Origin: Sphingobacteriales bacterium 44-15
GTDB taxonomy: Bacteria; Bacteroidota; Bacteroidia; Chitinophagales; Chitinophagaceae
Assembly (NCBI GenBank): GCA_001899685.1
Contig: MKWG01000015.1
Span: forward strand, 1 to 64,000
Length of the DNA: 64,000 nucleotides
Direction: 5' to 3'
Shown here piece after piece: positions 8,953 to 17,019 of this stretch (positions are counted from its first letter, which is position 1; each line of letters starts with the position of its first letter). The position numbers were made by a program, and so were the translations under genes. The notes beneath the pieces are model-generated. The model searched no databases, was not told the origin of the DNA, and saw only the letters and a list, made by a program, of their open reading frames with translations.

Positions 8953-9891
8953 TCAAAACCATTTTTTCTTCATGAAATATACGCCCATTATTATGGAAAC
9001 GGATAAGGCAAGGATAATAGGAATATAAAATGCATGAGCGCTATGCTGATAGGGTATCGGCACATTCATACCATATATGCTGGCGATCAACACCGGGAAC
9101 TGGAGTATAATGGTGATAGAGGTCAGTCGTTTTAATACGATATTCTGGTTGTTGGAAATAATGCTGGCAAAGGCATCGAGCGTGCTGCTGAGAATATTGG
9201 TATAGATATGCGCCATTTCCAACGCCTGTGATATATCTACCACAAGGTCGTCGAGAAATTCTTTTTCTTCTTCATTCAACCCGAGAAAATTAGTGCGTAC
9301 CAGTTTCATCATCAGCAGTTCATTGGAGCGGAGCGCCGTTACAAAATAAACCAGGCTCTTCTGGATGCGCATCAGCTCCAGCAATTCCTCATTCCTGTTG
9401 GAATCGTACAGTTTCTGCTCCAGTATGTTCCGGCGGTGATTGATCTCTTTAAGGTATTCCATGAAAGCGTGCGTCACTTTTTCAAAGATCTTCAGCACCA
9501 TCATGTTCTTCTTATCCGCATGCCTGTTTTGAAAAGTGTTCAGGAATTTTTTTATCGCCCCATTCTCAAAAGAGTTCACTGTTACGATCTGGTTGTGGGT
9601 AAGAATGATGCAGATGGGAATGGTTATATAAAAGGAATCGCTTTCGTTAAATGAATTGTTCTCCGTAGGCGTTTTGATAACGATCAGCTTTACGTTATCT
9701 TCCAGTTCAAACCGTGAGCGTTCGTCAATATCAAGAGAATCCTGCAGAAATTCAATGGGAATATCAAGGGTTTCCGAAACTTCGGCAAATTCTTCGTGCT
9801 TGAGCGGGGGAAGAATATTCACCCATGTTTCGTTGTCTGCCTGTTCAATAGCAGTGGTAACGCCGTTGATATTTTTGAAGTACTGGATCAT
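8953..9891 (-). CDS. corA: CorA-family magnesium/cobalt channel
   Basis: A 312-residue CorA protein: a large cytoplasmic N-terminal domain, a long acidic/coiled helix around residues 140-240, and two C-terminal membrane helices with the selectivity motif YGMNV between them. It forms pentameric divalent-cation channels in the inner membrane. I start at ATG 9891 (MIQYFKNINGV). An ATG 27 bases upstream would place the start before the likely promoter box at 9899-9906. Confidence 0.9.
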   Translation of the reverse strand: MIQYFKNINGVTTAIEQADNETWVNILPPLKHEEFAEVSETLDIPIEFLQDSLDIDERSRFELEDNVKLIVIKTPTENNSFNESDSFYITIPICIILTHNQIVTVNSFENGAIKKFLNTFQNRHADKKNMMVLKIFEKVTHAFMEYLKEINHRRNILEQKLYDSNRNEELLELMRIQKSLVYFVTALRSNELLMMKLVRTNFLGLNEEEKEFLDDLVVDISQALEMAHIYTNILSSTLDAFASIISNNQNIVLKRLTSITIILQFPVLIASIYGMNVPIPYQHSAHAFYIPIILALSVSIIMGVYFMKKKWF

Positions 9892-9898
9892 GGCGGCG

Positions 9899-9906
9899 CA
9901 AAGGTA
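9899..9906 (-). promoter_or_regulatory. -7 box TACCTTTG of corA
   Basis: On the minus strand TACCTTTG matches the Bacteroidota -7 consensus TAnnTTTG exactly. It ends eight bases before the ATG at 9891, so transcription would begin only a few bases before the start codon. The expected -33 TTTG is imperfect. The same octamer occurs before dapF, kdsA and ndk. Confidence 0.5.
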
Positions 9907-9933
9907 GGTTTTGGGCACCTATAAACATAAAAA

Positions 9934-10719
9934 TCATTTCAGCTCCAGCTCTCCGCTGTAGACGTATTCTGCGGGGCCTATAAGCCAGATATTGTTAAAA
10001 CCTTCCTTATTCACAGCATTAAATTCCACGCTCAGATCACCGCCAATGGTTTTTACATCAATCTCGTTAAAACTGTTGTCATTATGCGCAGCTACCAGGG
10101 CCGATGCGGTGACGCCTGTGCCGCAACTGTAAGTTTCATCTTCCACACCCCGCTCATAAGTACGCACGAAGATGGTATGATCGTCTATTTCCTCAACGAA
10201 GTTGACATTGATGCCTTTAGCGTTAAATGCCTTACTATACCGGATCCTGCGGCCTTCATCTTTCACTTCCATATCATTAAGCCCCTGCACAAATTTTACA
10301 TAATGCGGGGAGCCGGTATCGAGAATATAATGATCAATCTCATCAGATACTGATGATACATCTTTCATTCTCAGCCTCACTTTCCCGGAAATATCTACTT
10401 CAGCTTCATGCTCGCCGTCAGTTGCAATGAAGCTGTACTGGCTTTTTACTATGCCGTTGTCATACGCAAATTTTACAAGACACCTGCCTCCATTGCCACA
10501 CATGCTGCCTTCTTTTCCGTCTGCATTAAAATAGATCATCCTGAAATCATATTCTGTATCCCTGTTCAGCAGCATGAGCCCATCGGCGCCTATCCCAAAC
10601 CGCCTGTGGCACAAAAAAGCAACCTGTTTTTCGGTAAGTGTATCGTACCGGTTTTCCCTGTTGTCGAGTATAATAAAATCGTTGCCTGTGCCCTGGTATT
10701 TTTGAAAGAAAATTTTCAT
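9934..10719 (-). CDS. dapF: diaminopimelate epimerase
   Basis: A 261-residue cofactor-independent epimerase that converts LL- to meso-diaminopimelate for lysine and peptidoglycan. The two catalytic cysteines lie in MCGNGGRC and YSCGTGVTA. The N-terminal KYQGTGNDFI is canonical. Length is normal. It is upstream of corA with a 42-base gap and the same orientation. Confidence 0.96.
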   Translation of the reverse strand: MKIFFQKYQGTGNDFIILDNRENRYDTLTEKQVAFLCHRRFGIGADGLMLLNRDTEYDFRMIYFNADGKEGSMCGNGGRCLVKFAYDNGIVKSQYSFIATDGEHEAEVDISGKVRLRMKDVSSVSDEIDHYILDTGSPHYVKFVQGLNDMEVKDEGRRIRYSKAFNAKGINVNFVEEIDDHTIFVRTYERGVEDETYSCGTGVTASALVAAHNDNSFNEIDVKTIGGDLSVEFNAVNKEGFNNIWLIGPAEYVYSGELELK

Positions 10720-10747
10720 CTCAATGATTTAATAATGCTATCTGCTG

Positions 10748-10755
10748 CAAAGGTA
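10748..10755 (-). promoter_or_regulatory. -7 box TACCTTTG of dapF
   Basis: An exact TAnnTTTG match on the minus strand, about 28 bases before the dapF ATG. No clear TTTG lies 19-21 bases upstream of it. It supports transcription starting within the gap rather than read-through from the phosphorylase gene. Confidence 0.45.
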
Positions 10756-10799
10756 TTGCATTATTGTTAGTGAAACATAGGTAGTGAACCCGGGAGGAT

Positions 10800-10940
10800 T
10801 TTATCGTTCGTCGTCTCACGTCTCACCTGGTGTTAAGTCAGGCAGATTATGTCTGTCCGTTATCGTGAAAAGTGAGAAGATAGAAGTGAAACAAGGTTTC
10901 ATCTCTCACACCAACCTGCCGGCTGACAGGTTTCGCGGTT
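10800..10940. repeat. 'CGTCTCACGTCTCAC' word repeat
   Basis: The gap between dapF and the phosphorylase gene contains TCGTCGTCTCACGTCTCACC and, 60 bases on, GTGAAAAGTGAGAAGATAGA and TTTCATCTCTCACACC. The first and second blocks are partly complementary (TCTCAC with GTGAGA). The same words recur at 20389, 21600, 29860 and 30480. It is intergenic with no coding potential. Confidence 0.55.
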
Positions 10941-10951
10941 GCTAGTAGCGG

Positions 10952-11827
10952 TTATTCCGCGCTAATGATCTCCAGCGCTCTGCGTATAAGGCTGTCGACG
11001 GCTGATGCGCCGTCTTTGCTGAATGTCTTATTCACCCTGTTGGCTACTATGGCACTCAGGCTAAGGCAATGGTGCCCAAGCAGTTTTCCCATGCCGTATA
11101 TGCCGGCGGTTTCCATCTCAAAATTGGATATACGGTGTGCTCCGAAGCTGAAGTCCGTTAGACGGTCAACCAGTCCGGGATAATTTAATCCCAATCTCAG
11201 CACGCGGCCCTGCGGGCCATAAAATCCGGGACAGGTTACAGTGATGCCCTGGTGAAAATCCTTTACAAAATGTTTGATCAGCCCTACGCTGGCGCTGCTG
11301 ATATAGGGACAGGCTATATTATCGTGCAACTGGGTATGAGTGATGAAAGCCTGCAGTAACTGCTTCTCTTCTTCATTGTTTTCATACCGGTAAAAATGCA
11401 ACAGGTTGTCAATGCCGATGCCATGTGAACTGGCAACAAAGCTGTCTGTGGCAATGTCTGCCTGCAATGATCCTGCAGTGCCGATCCTTATAATATCAAG
11501 CGCGGTTGAGTTGGTTTTAACGGTACGTGTAGAAAGATCAATATTCACCAGTGCATCCAGCTCATTCATCACAATATCAATATTGTCGGTGCCAATACCT
11601 GTTGATACCACGGATATTCTTTTTCTCCCGATCCGACCAGTATGCGTAACAAATTCGCGGTGCTGCTGCCGGCATTCAATGCTGTCGAAATAGCGGCTTA
11701 CGGCAGCTACTCTGTCGGGGTCGCCTACGGTGATCACAGTACCGGCCAGTTCTTCCGGCAGAAGGTTGAGATGATAGATAGCGCCGCGGTCATTAATAAT
11801 GAGCTCCGATTCGGGTATATATTGCAT
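10952..11827 (-). CDS. nucleoside phosphorylase (PNP/UDP family)
   Basis: A 291-residue protein of the PNP/uridine phosphorylase fold. It shows GDPDRVAAVSRYF (phosphate site), TGIGTDNIDIVMNEL, GTAGSLQ, and FEMETAGIYGMGKLLGH (ribose and base binding). It would split a nucleoside with phosphate into a base and ribose-1-phosphate; uridine or a purine are both possible. I start at ATG 11827 (MQYIPESELI) because the 15 residues upstream are not conserved-looking. Confidence 0.88.
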   Translation of the reverse strand: MQYIPESELIINDRGAIYHLNLLPEELAGTVITVGDPDRVAAVSRYFDSIECRQQHREFVTHTGRIGRKRISVVSTGIGTDNIDIVMNELDALVNIDLSTRTVKTNSTALDIIRIGTAGSLQADIATDSFVASSHGIGIDNLLHFYRYENNEEEKQLLQAFITHTQLHDNIACPYISSASVGLIKHFVKDFHQGITVTCPGFYGPQGRVLRLGLNYPGLVDRLTDFSFGAHRISNFEMETAGIYGMGKLLGHHCLSLSAIVANRVNKTFSKDGASAVDSLIRRALEIISAE

Positions 11828-11920
11828 TGAAAAAGATTTACGGGCGTATTTGATAATTTGAAATGTGCCCATATTTGTAATTCTTCATAAAAATATCCTA
11901 TTTTCGCAACCCTGTAAAAT

Positions 11921-11991
11921 GGTCCTGTGGCCGAGTGGCTAGGCAGAGCTCTGCAAAAGCTCGTACAGCGGTTCGAATCCGCTCGGGACCT
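11921..11991 (+). tRNA. tRNA-Cys (GCA)
   Basis: A full cloverleaf can be drawn. The acceptor is GGTCCTG with CGGGACC; the anticodon stem is GAGCT/AGCTC around the loop CTGCAAA, giving anticodon GCA at 11953-11955. The T arm is AGCGG-TTCGAAT-CCGCT, and the discriminator is T, as expected for tRNA-Cys. CCA is not encoded. A small decayed element begins downstream, and tRNA 3' ends are common integration sites. Confidence 0.95.
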
Positions 11992-12050
11992 CTTAATATA
12001 CAGATAATCAATTAGTTATAAAGCGTTCGGAAAGATTTTCAGAAATTTTT

Positions 12051-12077
12051 AAAGCCGGTTTTTGACCGGCTTTTTTG
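12051..12077 (+). terminator. intrinsic terminator after tRNA-Cys
   Basis: AAAGCCGGT and ACCGGCTTT form a 9-bp stem with a 5-base loop (TTTTG), followed by a T-run. It is about 60 bases after the tRNA and ends that transcript. Confidence 0.85.
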
Positions 12078-12320
12078 TTTGAGACAATAAAAAACCAGGA
12101 TTTAGCCTGAGTTTTTTGCTTTTAAGCTGGAACTAATTTCTTCTGTTTCAAGTAGGCTAAAGGGTGCACTTTGCAACCGGAAATCTATTTTTGTTTAAAT
12201 CAAACAACTTTATAAAGTTTATCAATTCTGTACCTTGTACAGTAAAAAAGTATTTATTTAAAACCTACATTTTTTCCGCAATTCAGGATATACACACTAT
12301 AAAGTGTATTTATGGCATAA

Positions 12321-12653
12321 CTATTACCCCTGGGTGCGCGGTTCTCAATCGAAGCACATAAGAAAATCCTGGCAAAGACAGCCGCTAACTACGTCAGTAA
12401 ATCCGAATACGTTCGTCAGCAATTGGTATTGAAGGATATTAATATGCCGGAGGAGATTAACCTTCCGAAGACAAAGGCCCGCCAAGTGCAGGCTTTCGGT
12501 AATATGGTAACTGGACAATTCTGTAATAGGAAAAATATTTCTAAAAGACTTCTTAAAATTGTAACAATAATCAAAAGCGTATTATATTTGTGGTGTAACA
12601 TTGTTAACCAAAACACCAGGCATGACAAAAAACGAAATTTTAAGAGCTATTGA
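12321..12653 (+). pseudogene. remnant resembling a MobC/ribbon-helix-helix protein
   Basis: Between a TAA at 12318-12320 and a stop at 12653 the frame reads RFSIEAHKKILAKTAANYVS and then SEYVRQQLV. Two short helices, with Ser-Glu-Tyr-X-Arg in the second, are typical of the ribbon-helix-helix region of plasmid mobilisation (MobC-like) proteins. There is no ATG or upstream strand sequence, and after about 12530 the frame becomes low-complexity and runs into the next gene. This looks like a fragment of a lost mobilisable element beside tRNA-Cys. The family match is by eye and weak. The 320 bases from the terminator (12078) to here are AT-rich and otherwise featureless. Confidence 0.35.
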
Positions 12654-12795
12654 GGATTTGAAGTGGGAGATGGTTTTATTCCAAAAGACAGCAGAAGAAC
12701 TACAGTTCAGCGAGGAAGATAAGCAAAAGCAGATAGATATTTATCTCGATACGATGAACAAAGTAAAAGACCAACTTAAAAAAGTAACTGATTAA
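12622..12795 (+). CDS. small hypothetical protein, helical
   Basis: A 57-residue protein starting at ATG 12622 (MTKNEILRAIEDLKWEM). It is charged, predicted fully helical, and rich in Lys, Glu and Gln, with no recognised domain. It ends 32 bases before the DUF5053 gene in the same direction. The two plausibly form one accessory unit. An earlier TTG start at 12601 is possible but adds unlikely residues. Confidence 0.55.
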   Translation: MTKNEILRAIEDLKWEMVLFQKTAEELQFSEEDKQKQIDIYLDTMNKVKDQLKKVTD

Positions 12796-12827
12796 AAACC
12801 AGGAGTATTCCTGTAAACTCTTTTGAT

Positions 12828-13223
12828 ATGAAAAATTTTATTGAAGATATCGTAACGACTAAAGATATGTCAGCAGCCGAAAAAAAAATTAAATCCCTTA
12901 AAAAGAAGGTTGAGGCGGATCCTGATCTGAAGGATAAGATTAAAAAGCAGTTCAGTGCGGCCCTGGACAAAAGAGGTAAGCTGATTTCTAAGCTACAAAA
13001 GGAGGTTGACATAAAAACGCAATTGAAGGAGGCGTCGGAAATAGTGTCGCTTTCTTACATTGCAAAAACCTATTTTGGGAAGAAAAAGGAGTGGCTCTAC
13101 CACCGCATAAATGGCAATATTATTAATGGTAAGCCAGCAGTTTTCACAGAAGATCAAAAAAAGCAATTAAATGCTGCTTTTAGAGATATCAGCAAAAAAA
13201 TTGGCTCAGTTACGGTTTCATGA
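12828..13223 (+). CDS. DUF5053 family protein
   Basis: A 131-residue protein. The first 65 residues are a Lys/Glu-rich helical, coiled-coil-like segment (SAAEKKIKSLKKKVEADPDL). The rest has the conserved SLSYIAKTYFGKKKEWLYHR, then NGKPAVFTEDQ, then ISKKIG. This C-terminal part is DUF5053, common in conjugative and phage-like elements of Bacteroidota. The SYIAKTYF...WLYHRING pattern looks like a helix-turn-helix, so DNA binding is plausible but unproven. Its N-terminal half is repeated in the damaged gene that follows. Confidence 0.75.
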   Translation: MKNFIEDIVTTKDMSAAEKKIKSLKKKVEADPDLKDKIKKQFSAALDKRGKLISKLQKEVDIKTQLKEASEIVSLSYIAKTYFGKKKEWLYHRINGNIINGKPAVFTEDQKKQLNAAFRDISKKIGSVTVS

Positions 13224-13262
13224 TTAATTAATATTGTATGCGCCATACACAATGAATTGATT

Positions 13263-13478
13263 ATGCAAAACAGATTAGATAAATTAGTTGAAACGGGCAT
13301 GAAGGATCCGACAGCTTTTGAGCGGGAACTTGATACCCTCTCAAAAAAAGTGAAAACTGACAGAAAGCTAAAAAGTGAATTGAAAAAAGAATTTAAGGAT
13401 AGCATTGACAGGAAGGGGAAAGAAATAGATGATCTGGTGATTAAAGTGCAACTATCAGTAAGAAAATTGGTTCAGTGA
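13263..13478 (+). pseudogene. internally deleted duplicate of the DUF5053 gene
   Basis: The 71-residue frame from ATG 13263 has DRKLKSELKKEFKDSIDRKG, which parallels DPDLKDKIKKQFSAALDKRG of the preceding gene. It then ends in QLSVRKLVQ. In the +2 frame at 13454-13480 the same bases read ISKKIGSVS, matching the ISKKIGSVTVS end of the intact gene. So the copy has kept both ends but lost the central SLSYIAKTYF...FTEDQ region, with a frameshift at the junction. It could still make a short coiled-coil protein able to pair with the intact one. I treat it as a decayed paralogue. Confidence 0.65.
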
Positions 13479-13590
13479 GCATTTATAAGCACTGATCTTC
13501 TGCCCGCACCAGAGCCGGCAGTCAGCATCCTTGCCCGTCGCCCATAGCTCCGAGCCCATAGCTCATAGCTGACCGCCCCAAGTCCACCGC

Positions 13591-14643
13591 TCAAAGTCCC
13601 TCCCTCACCTTTTCCATTATTGCTTCCACATCCTGCAGGTGCATGCATTTGAAATGTTTTTTAGGGCAGGTTTTGGTACCGAAATTGGAGCAGGGCTGGC
13701 AGGGCAGACCAGGCACAACATAGTTTGTATGCCTGGAAAGTACTGCGCTTCCATAATATGGCTCCACATCCAGTTTAGGCGATGTGCCGCCCCATATTGC
13801 CAGCACTTTTTTCTGGAAGGCGCAGGCGATGTATTGTAATCCTGTGTCGTGTGATATCACCAGCTTTGCCTGGCGTGTGATGTCTGCAGATTCATTCAGC
13901 GAAAACTTACCACAGGCATTATAAATTTTTACCGGATCAATGGAAGCGATAGCTTCGCCTTCTTCGCGGTCTTCTTTTCCGCCAATTAATATGATGGGGT
14001 GTGATATGGCCTTGCAGATATCCTGCAGCTTGTATACCGGTAGTTTTTTAGTAAAATAAGATGCCCCGATCACTATCACAATGTATCCCATGCGGTGGGA
14101 GAGCGGGAGATCGGTGGTTTGAATGGTTTCACCCGGCGGAATAAAATAATCCAGCCCTTTGCCGTCATCTTTAATGCCCAATGGCTTCAGGGCGTTGAGA
14201 CAACGCTGCGAAATATGTGTGCCGGGCATCAGGTCAATTCCCAGCTTTGTGAGCAGGAATTTCTGAAGACTGAGCTTTTTGTAGCTCAGCCACTTTGTTT
14301 TCATGTCGGTTTCAAAATACAGCCGTAAGGTGCGCAGGTTTTTGTGTAGGTCTATGATATAATCAAATTGTTCTGCGCTTAATTCCTTAATGATCTTCCG
14401 GTAGTCAGTGTCGAAATAATGGAATTTGTCAATATAAGGATTGGCAACGGTGACCGCTTTGAATTTCTGTTTGGTAAGAAAATGGACTTCCGCTCCCGGC
14501 ATTTGTTGCTTCAGGCAGCGTATAGCCGGCGTGGTGAGCACAATATCGCCTATGGAAGAAAAACGGATAATAAGGAACTTAAGCGTCCGTCTTTTACCGA
14601 ATGATGAGCCCTTTGCGAGTAAACGATCTGGTGTCGTATGCAT
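13591..14643 (-). CDS. glycosyltransferase family 9 (heptosyltransferase-like)
   Basis: A 350-residue GT-B fold enzyme of the ADP-heptose:LPS heptosyltransferase family. The N-terminal domain opens with LKFLIIRFSSIGDIVLTTPA. The C-terminal donor-binding domain has VIVIGASYFTKKLP, SHDTGLQYIACAF and IWGGTSP. It would add a sugar to the LPS or lipooligosaccharide core in the cytoplasm. A cysteine-rich tail (PCQPCSNFGTKTCPKKHFKC) is usual in this branch. It stands alone; the gap downstream of it contains word repeats (CCCATAGCTC). Confidence 0.9.
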   Translation of the reverse strand: MHTTPDRLLAKGSSFGKRRTLKFLIIRFSSIGDIVLTTPAIRCLKQQMPGAEVHFLTKQKFKAVTVANPYIDKFHYFDTDYRKIIKELSAEQFDYIIDLHKNLRTLRLYFETDMKTKWLSYKKLSLQKFLLTKLGIDLMPGTHISQRCLNALKPLGIKDDGKGLDYFIPPGETIQTTDLPLSHRMGYIVIVIGASYFTKKLPVYKLQDICKAISHPIILIGGKEDREEGEAIASIDPVKIYNACGKFSLNESADITRQAKLVISHDTGLQYIACAFQKKVLAIWGGTSPKLDVEPYYGSAVLSRHTNYVVPGLPCQPCSNFGTKTCPKKHFKCMHLQDVEAIMEKVREGL

Positions 14644-14685
14644 ATTATACGAAGATAAAAAAGCCGCTGCTACAAGGCTGCAATG

Positions 14686-15921
14686 TTATTCCACATAATT
14701 CAGGTCTTTGCCAAAAGTTTCTCTACTCAGGAATATGGCGGTAGTGCCTATCAGCATGATGATGATAGCGGCTATCCAGCCGCCTGTATAATAATCTCCT
14801 GTAACATTTCTCAGCCACTGGAAAAGGGGCAAAATAAAAATAGCCAGCATCCCCCTTACCATATTGGGGATGGTGGTAGCTGCGGTAGCCCTGATATTGG
14901 TGCCGAACTGCTCAGCTCCCATGGTAACAAATATTGCCCAGAACCCTGTGCCAAACCCAAGCCCGGCGCAGATCCAGTACATCCGCATAGCCGAACCGTT
15001 CCATTGGATGGTGAAATACAGTATCATGAATATTGCCGTAATGGCATAAAAGAGGAATAACGCTTTTTTCCTGCTTTTGAGCCACTGGCTCACGAAGCCG
15101 ATGATCACATCTCCCAGTGAAATGGCCACATAGGCAAACATGATGGATTTGCCGGGATCAATTTTTTCCGTGATGCCCATCTGCTTGCCGAATTCACTGG
15201 AAAAAGTGACCAGTACACCGATGACGAACCAAGTGGGCAACCCGATCAGTATCCCTGTGATATAGCGTTTAAAGCGGTCTCCATTGGTAAAAAACATCAG
15301 GAGATTGCCCCGCTGTATATGTTTTTGCTTTTTAGTCTCATGGAACATACCCGATTCAAAAACAGAAATACGAAGAATAAGCAGCACAAGCCCGAGTCCG
15401 CCACCGATAAAATAGCATATCCGCCAGCTAAAATTTTCTTTCATTACAAAAGCGACCACCGCTCCGGTTAAGCCGATACCCGCTACCATGGATGTGGCAA
15501 TGCCGCGCTTTTCCTTTGCCGTAAGCTCGGAAACAAGCGTGATGCCGGCTCCCAGCTCCCCTGCCAGCCCGATGCCAGCTACAAAACGTATCAGCTTGTA
15601 CTGGTCAACTGTCTGAACAAATCCGTTGGCAATATTGGCGATAGAGTACAGTACGATGGAGCCAAAGAGCACACTCAGCCTGCCTTTTTTATCTCCCATA
15701 ACCCCCCATATAATACCTCCTATCAGGAGTCCCCACATTTGCCAGGTAAGGATCAGTTCGCCGTCAATGAGTATTTCCTGTTCAGATAAGCCAATATCTT
15801 TCAGGCTGGGGATCCGTATTATTCCAAACAGCAGAAGATCGTAAATATCAACAAAATAACCGAGTGCCGCTACGATTACGGCAATACTGAATATGGAAGC
15901 AGGCGCTTTGGATTGAGACAT
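14686..15921 (-). CDS. MFS transporter
   Basis: A 411-residue protein with about 12 hydrophobic segments. The MFS signature after helix 2 is visible as GVMGDKKGRLSVLFG, and RFVAGIGLAGELGAG lies in helix 4. The pattern resembles the metabolite:H+ symporter branch. The substrate is unknown. I start at ATG 15921 (MSQSKAPASI), which clears the end of the DedA gene by 14 bases; a start 57 bases upstream would overlap that gene. Confidence 0.88.
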   Translation of the reverse strand: MSQSKAPASIFSIAVIVAALGYFVDIYDLLLFGIIRIPSLKDIGLSEQEILIDGELILTWQMWGLLIGGIIWGVMGDKKGRLSVLFGSIVLYSIANIANGFVQTVDQYKLIRFVAGIGLAGELGAGITLVSELTAKEKRGIATSMVAGIGLTGAVVAFVMKENFSWRICYFIGGGLGLVLLILRISVFESGMFHETKKQKHIQRGNLLMFFTNGDRFKRYITGILIGLPTWFVIGVLVTFSSEFGKQMGITEKIDPGKSIMFAYVAISLGDVIIGFVSQWLKSRKKALFLFYAITAIFMILYFTIQWNGSAMRMYWICAGLGFGTGFWAIFVTMGAEQFGTNIRATAATTIPNMVRGMLAIFILPLFQWLRNVTGDYYTGGWIAAIIIMLIGTTAIFLSRETFGKDLNYVE

Positions 15922-15935
15922 AAGTATAATATGGA

Positions 15936-16898
15936 TTATATAGTTTTTTCTTTTTTCTTTCCGAAAAATAGTTTCCACAATACAGGGAAAGTAGTTACCA
16001 GTATGATTACAATAACTATGACCTCAAGATGATCTTTTAATTCAAAACCAAATTGTTTGCGTACCCATATCTGCAGAAAATGCCCGGCAAATATCATACT
16101 GATCACCCAGGCAACACAACCCACTATATTATAAAACATGAATTTCCTGCGGCTCATGTTTACAATGCCAGCCACAATAGGAGCGAAGGTCCTGATGATA
16201 GGAAGGAACCTTGCAAAAATGATAGCACCGCCACCATGCTTTTCAAAAAAATCATGGGCATCGTGCAGGTATTTTTTCTTAAAGAGAAAACGGTCTTTCC
16301 AGGAGAACATCGCTGGCCCGATCTTTTTCCCGAACCAGTAGCCCACAGCATTTCCCAATATGCCCATAAAAGATACGAGTCCTACCAGCAGCAGCAAATC
16401 AACCCATTCATTATTGATGCCTTCTATACCTATCTCCCTGAAAAATTCATGCATCAGGTTAGTGCTGTATATCCCTGCCACAAACAGCAGGCTGTCGCCC
16501 GGGAGAAAAAAGCCTACAAAAAGTCCCGTCTCGGCAAATACAATAAACAGTAAGAGCCAAAGCCCCCCGTTTACGATATAAAACATCGGATTAAGCAGGT
16601 CTTTCCAACTGAAATCCTTTTTCAGGTGCACAGCAGGCTTTTCTGTCAGTAACCGAATATTGGTAGTCACCGGCGCATAGCCATGAAGGCTGATCACTAT
16701 GGAATCGGAGGGGTTGACTGTAATATGTGCAATGCCCCTGCTGTCTGTTTGATATATGGTATCTCTCCCTCCATTGGTAACAGTTACTTCTTTCAGGAGC
16801 TCTTCATACTGGTTCATACATTTCACCTCAATTTCCTGCTGCGCAAAAACGGTAACACTCAAAAAAACACAAATTGCCAGGCTGATGTATCTTCTCAT
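15936..16898 (-). CDS. DedA/VTT membrane protein with secreted N-terminal domain
   Basis: 320 residues. A signal peptide (to about VFAQQ) leads to a small beta domain of about 75 residues (EIEVKCMNQYEELLKEVTV to NIRLLTEKPAVHLKK) that resembles a carboxypeptidase-regulatory-like sandwich. A DedA (VTT) membrane domain follows: FVGFFLPGDSLLFVAG, GNAVGYWFGKKIG, and FARFLPIIRTFAPIVAG with the key arginines. DedA proteins flip or move lipids such as undecaprenyl phosphate. Most are about 200-220 residues and lack the periplasmic domain. It is upstream of the MFS gene and probably in the same transcript. Confidence 0.88.
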   Translation of the reverse strand: MRRYISLAICVFLSVTVFAQQEIEVKCMNQYEELLKEVTVTNGGRDTIYQTDSRGIAHITVNPSDSIVISLHGYAPVTTNIRLLTEKPAVHLKKDFSWKDLLNPMFYIVNGGLWLLLFIVFAETGLFVGFFLPGDSLLFVAGIYSTNLMHEFFREIGIEGINNEWVDLLLLVGLVSFMGILGNAVGYWFGKKIGPAMFSWKDRFLFKKKYLHDAHDFFEKHGGGAIIFARFLPIIRTFAPIVAGIVNMSRRKFMFYNIVGCVAWVISMIFAGHFLQIWVRKQFGFELKDHLEVIVIVIILVTTFPVLWKLFFGKKKEKTI

Positions 16899-17019
16899 AA
16901 TAAACTAATATTGATATGTTGTTTGCGGCAGCAAAGATGCGATTTCCGATCTAAACAAAGCATCAGATTTTGATAACATTTTAAAGCGCCGTAAAATAAG
17001 CAAAAAACTGCTTGTGAGC

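Noticed and set aside
12335-12360. Second att copy of the tRNA-Cys 3' end (GCGGTTCTCAATC)
   Set aside because: Only the 7 bases GCGGTTC match the T-arm exactly; too short to call an attachment site.
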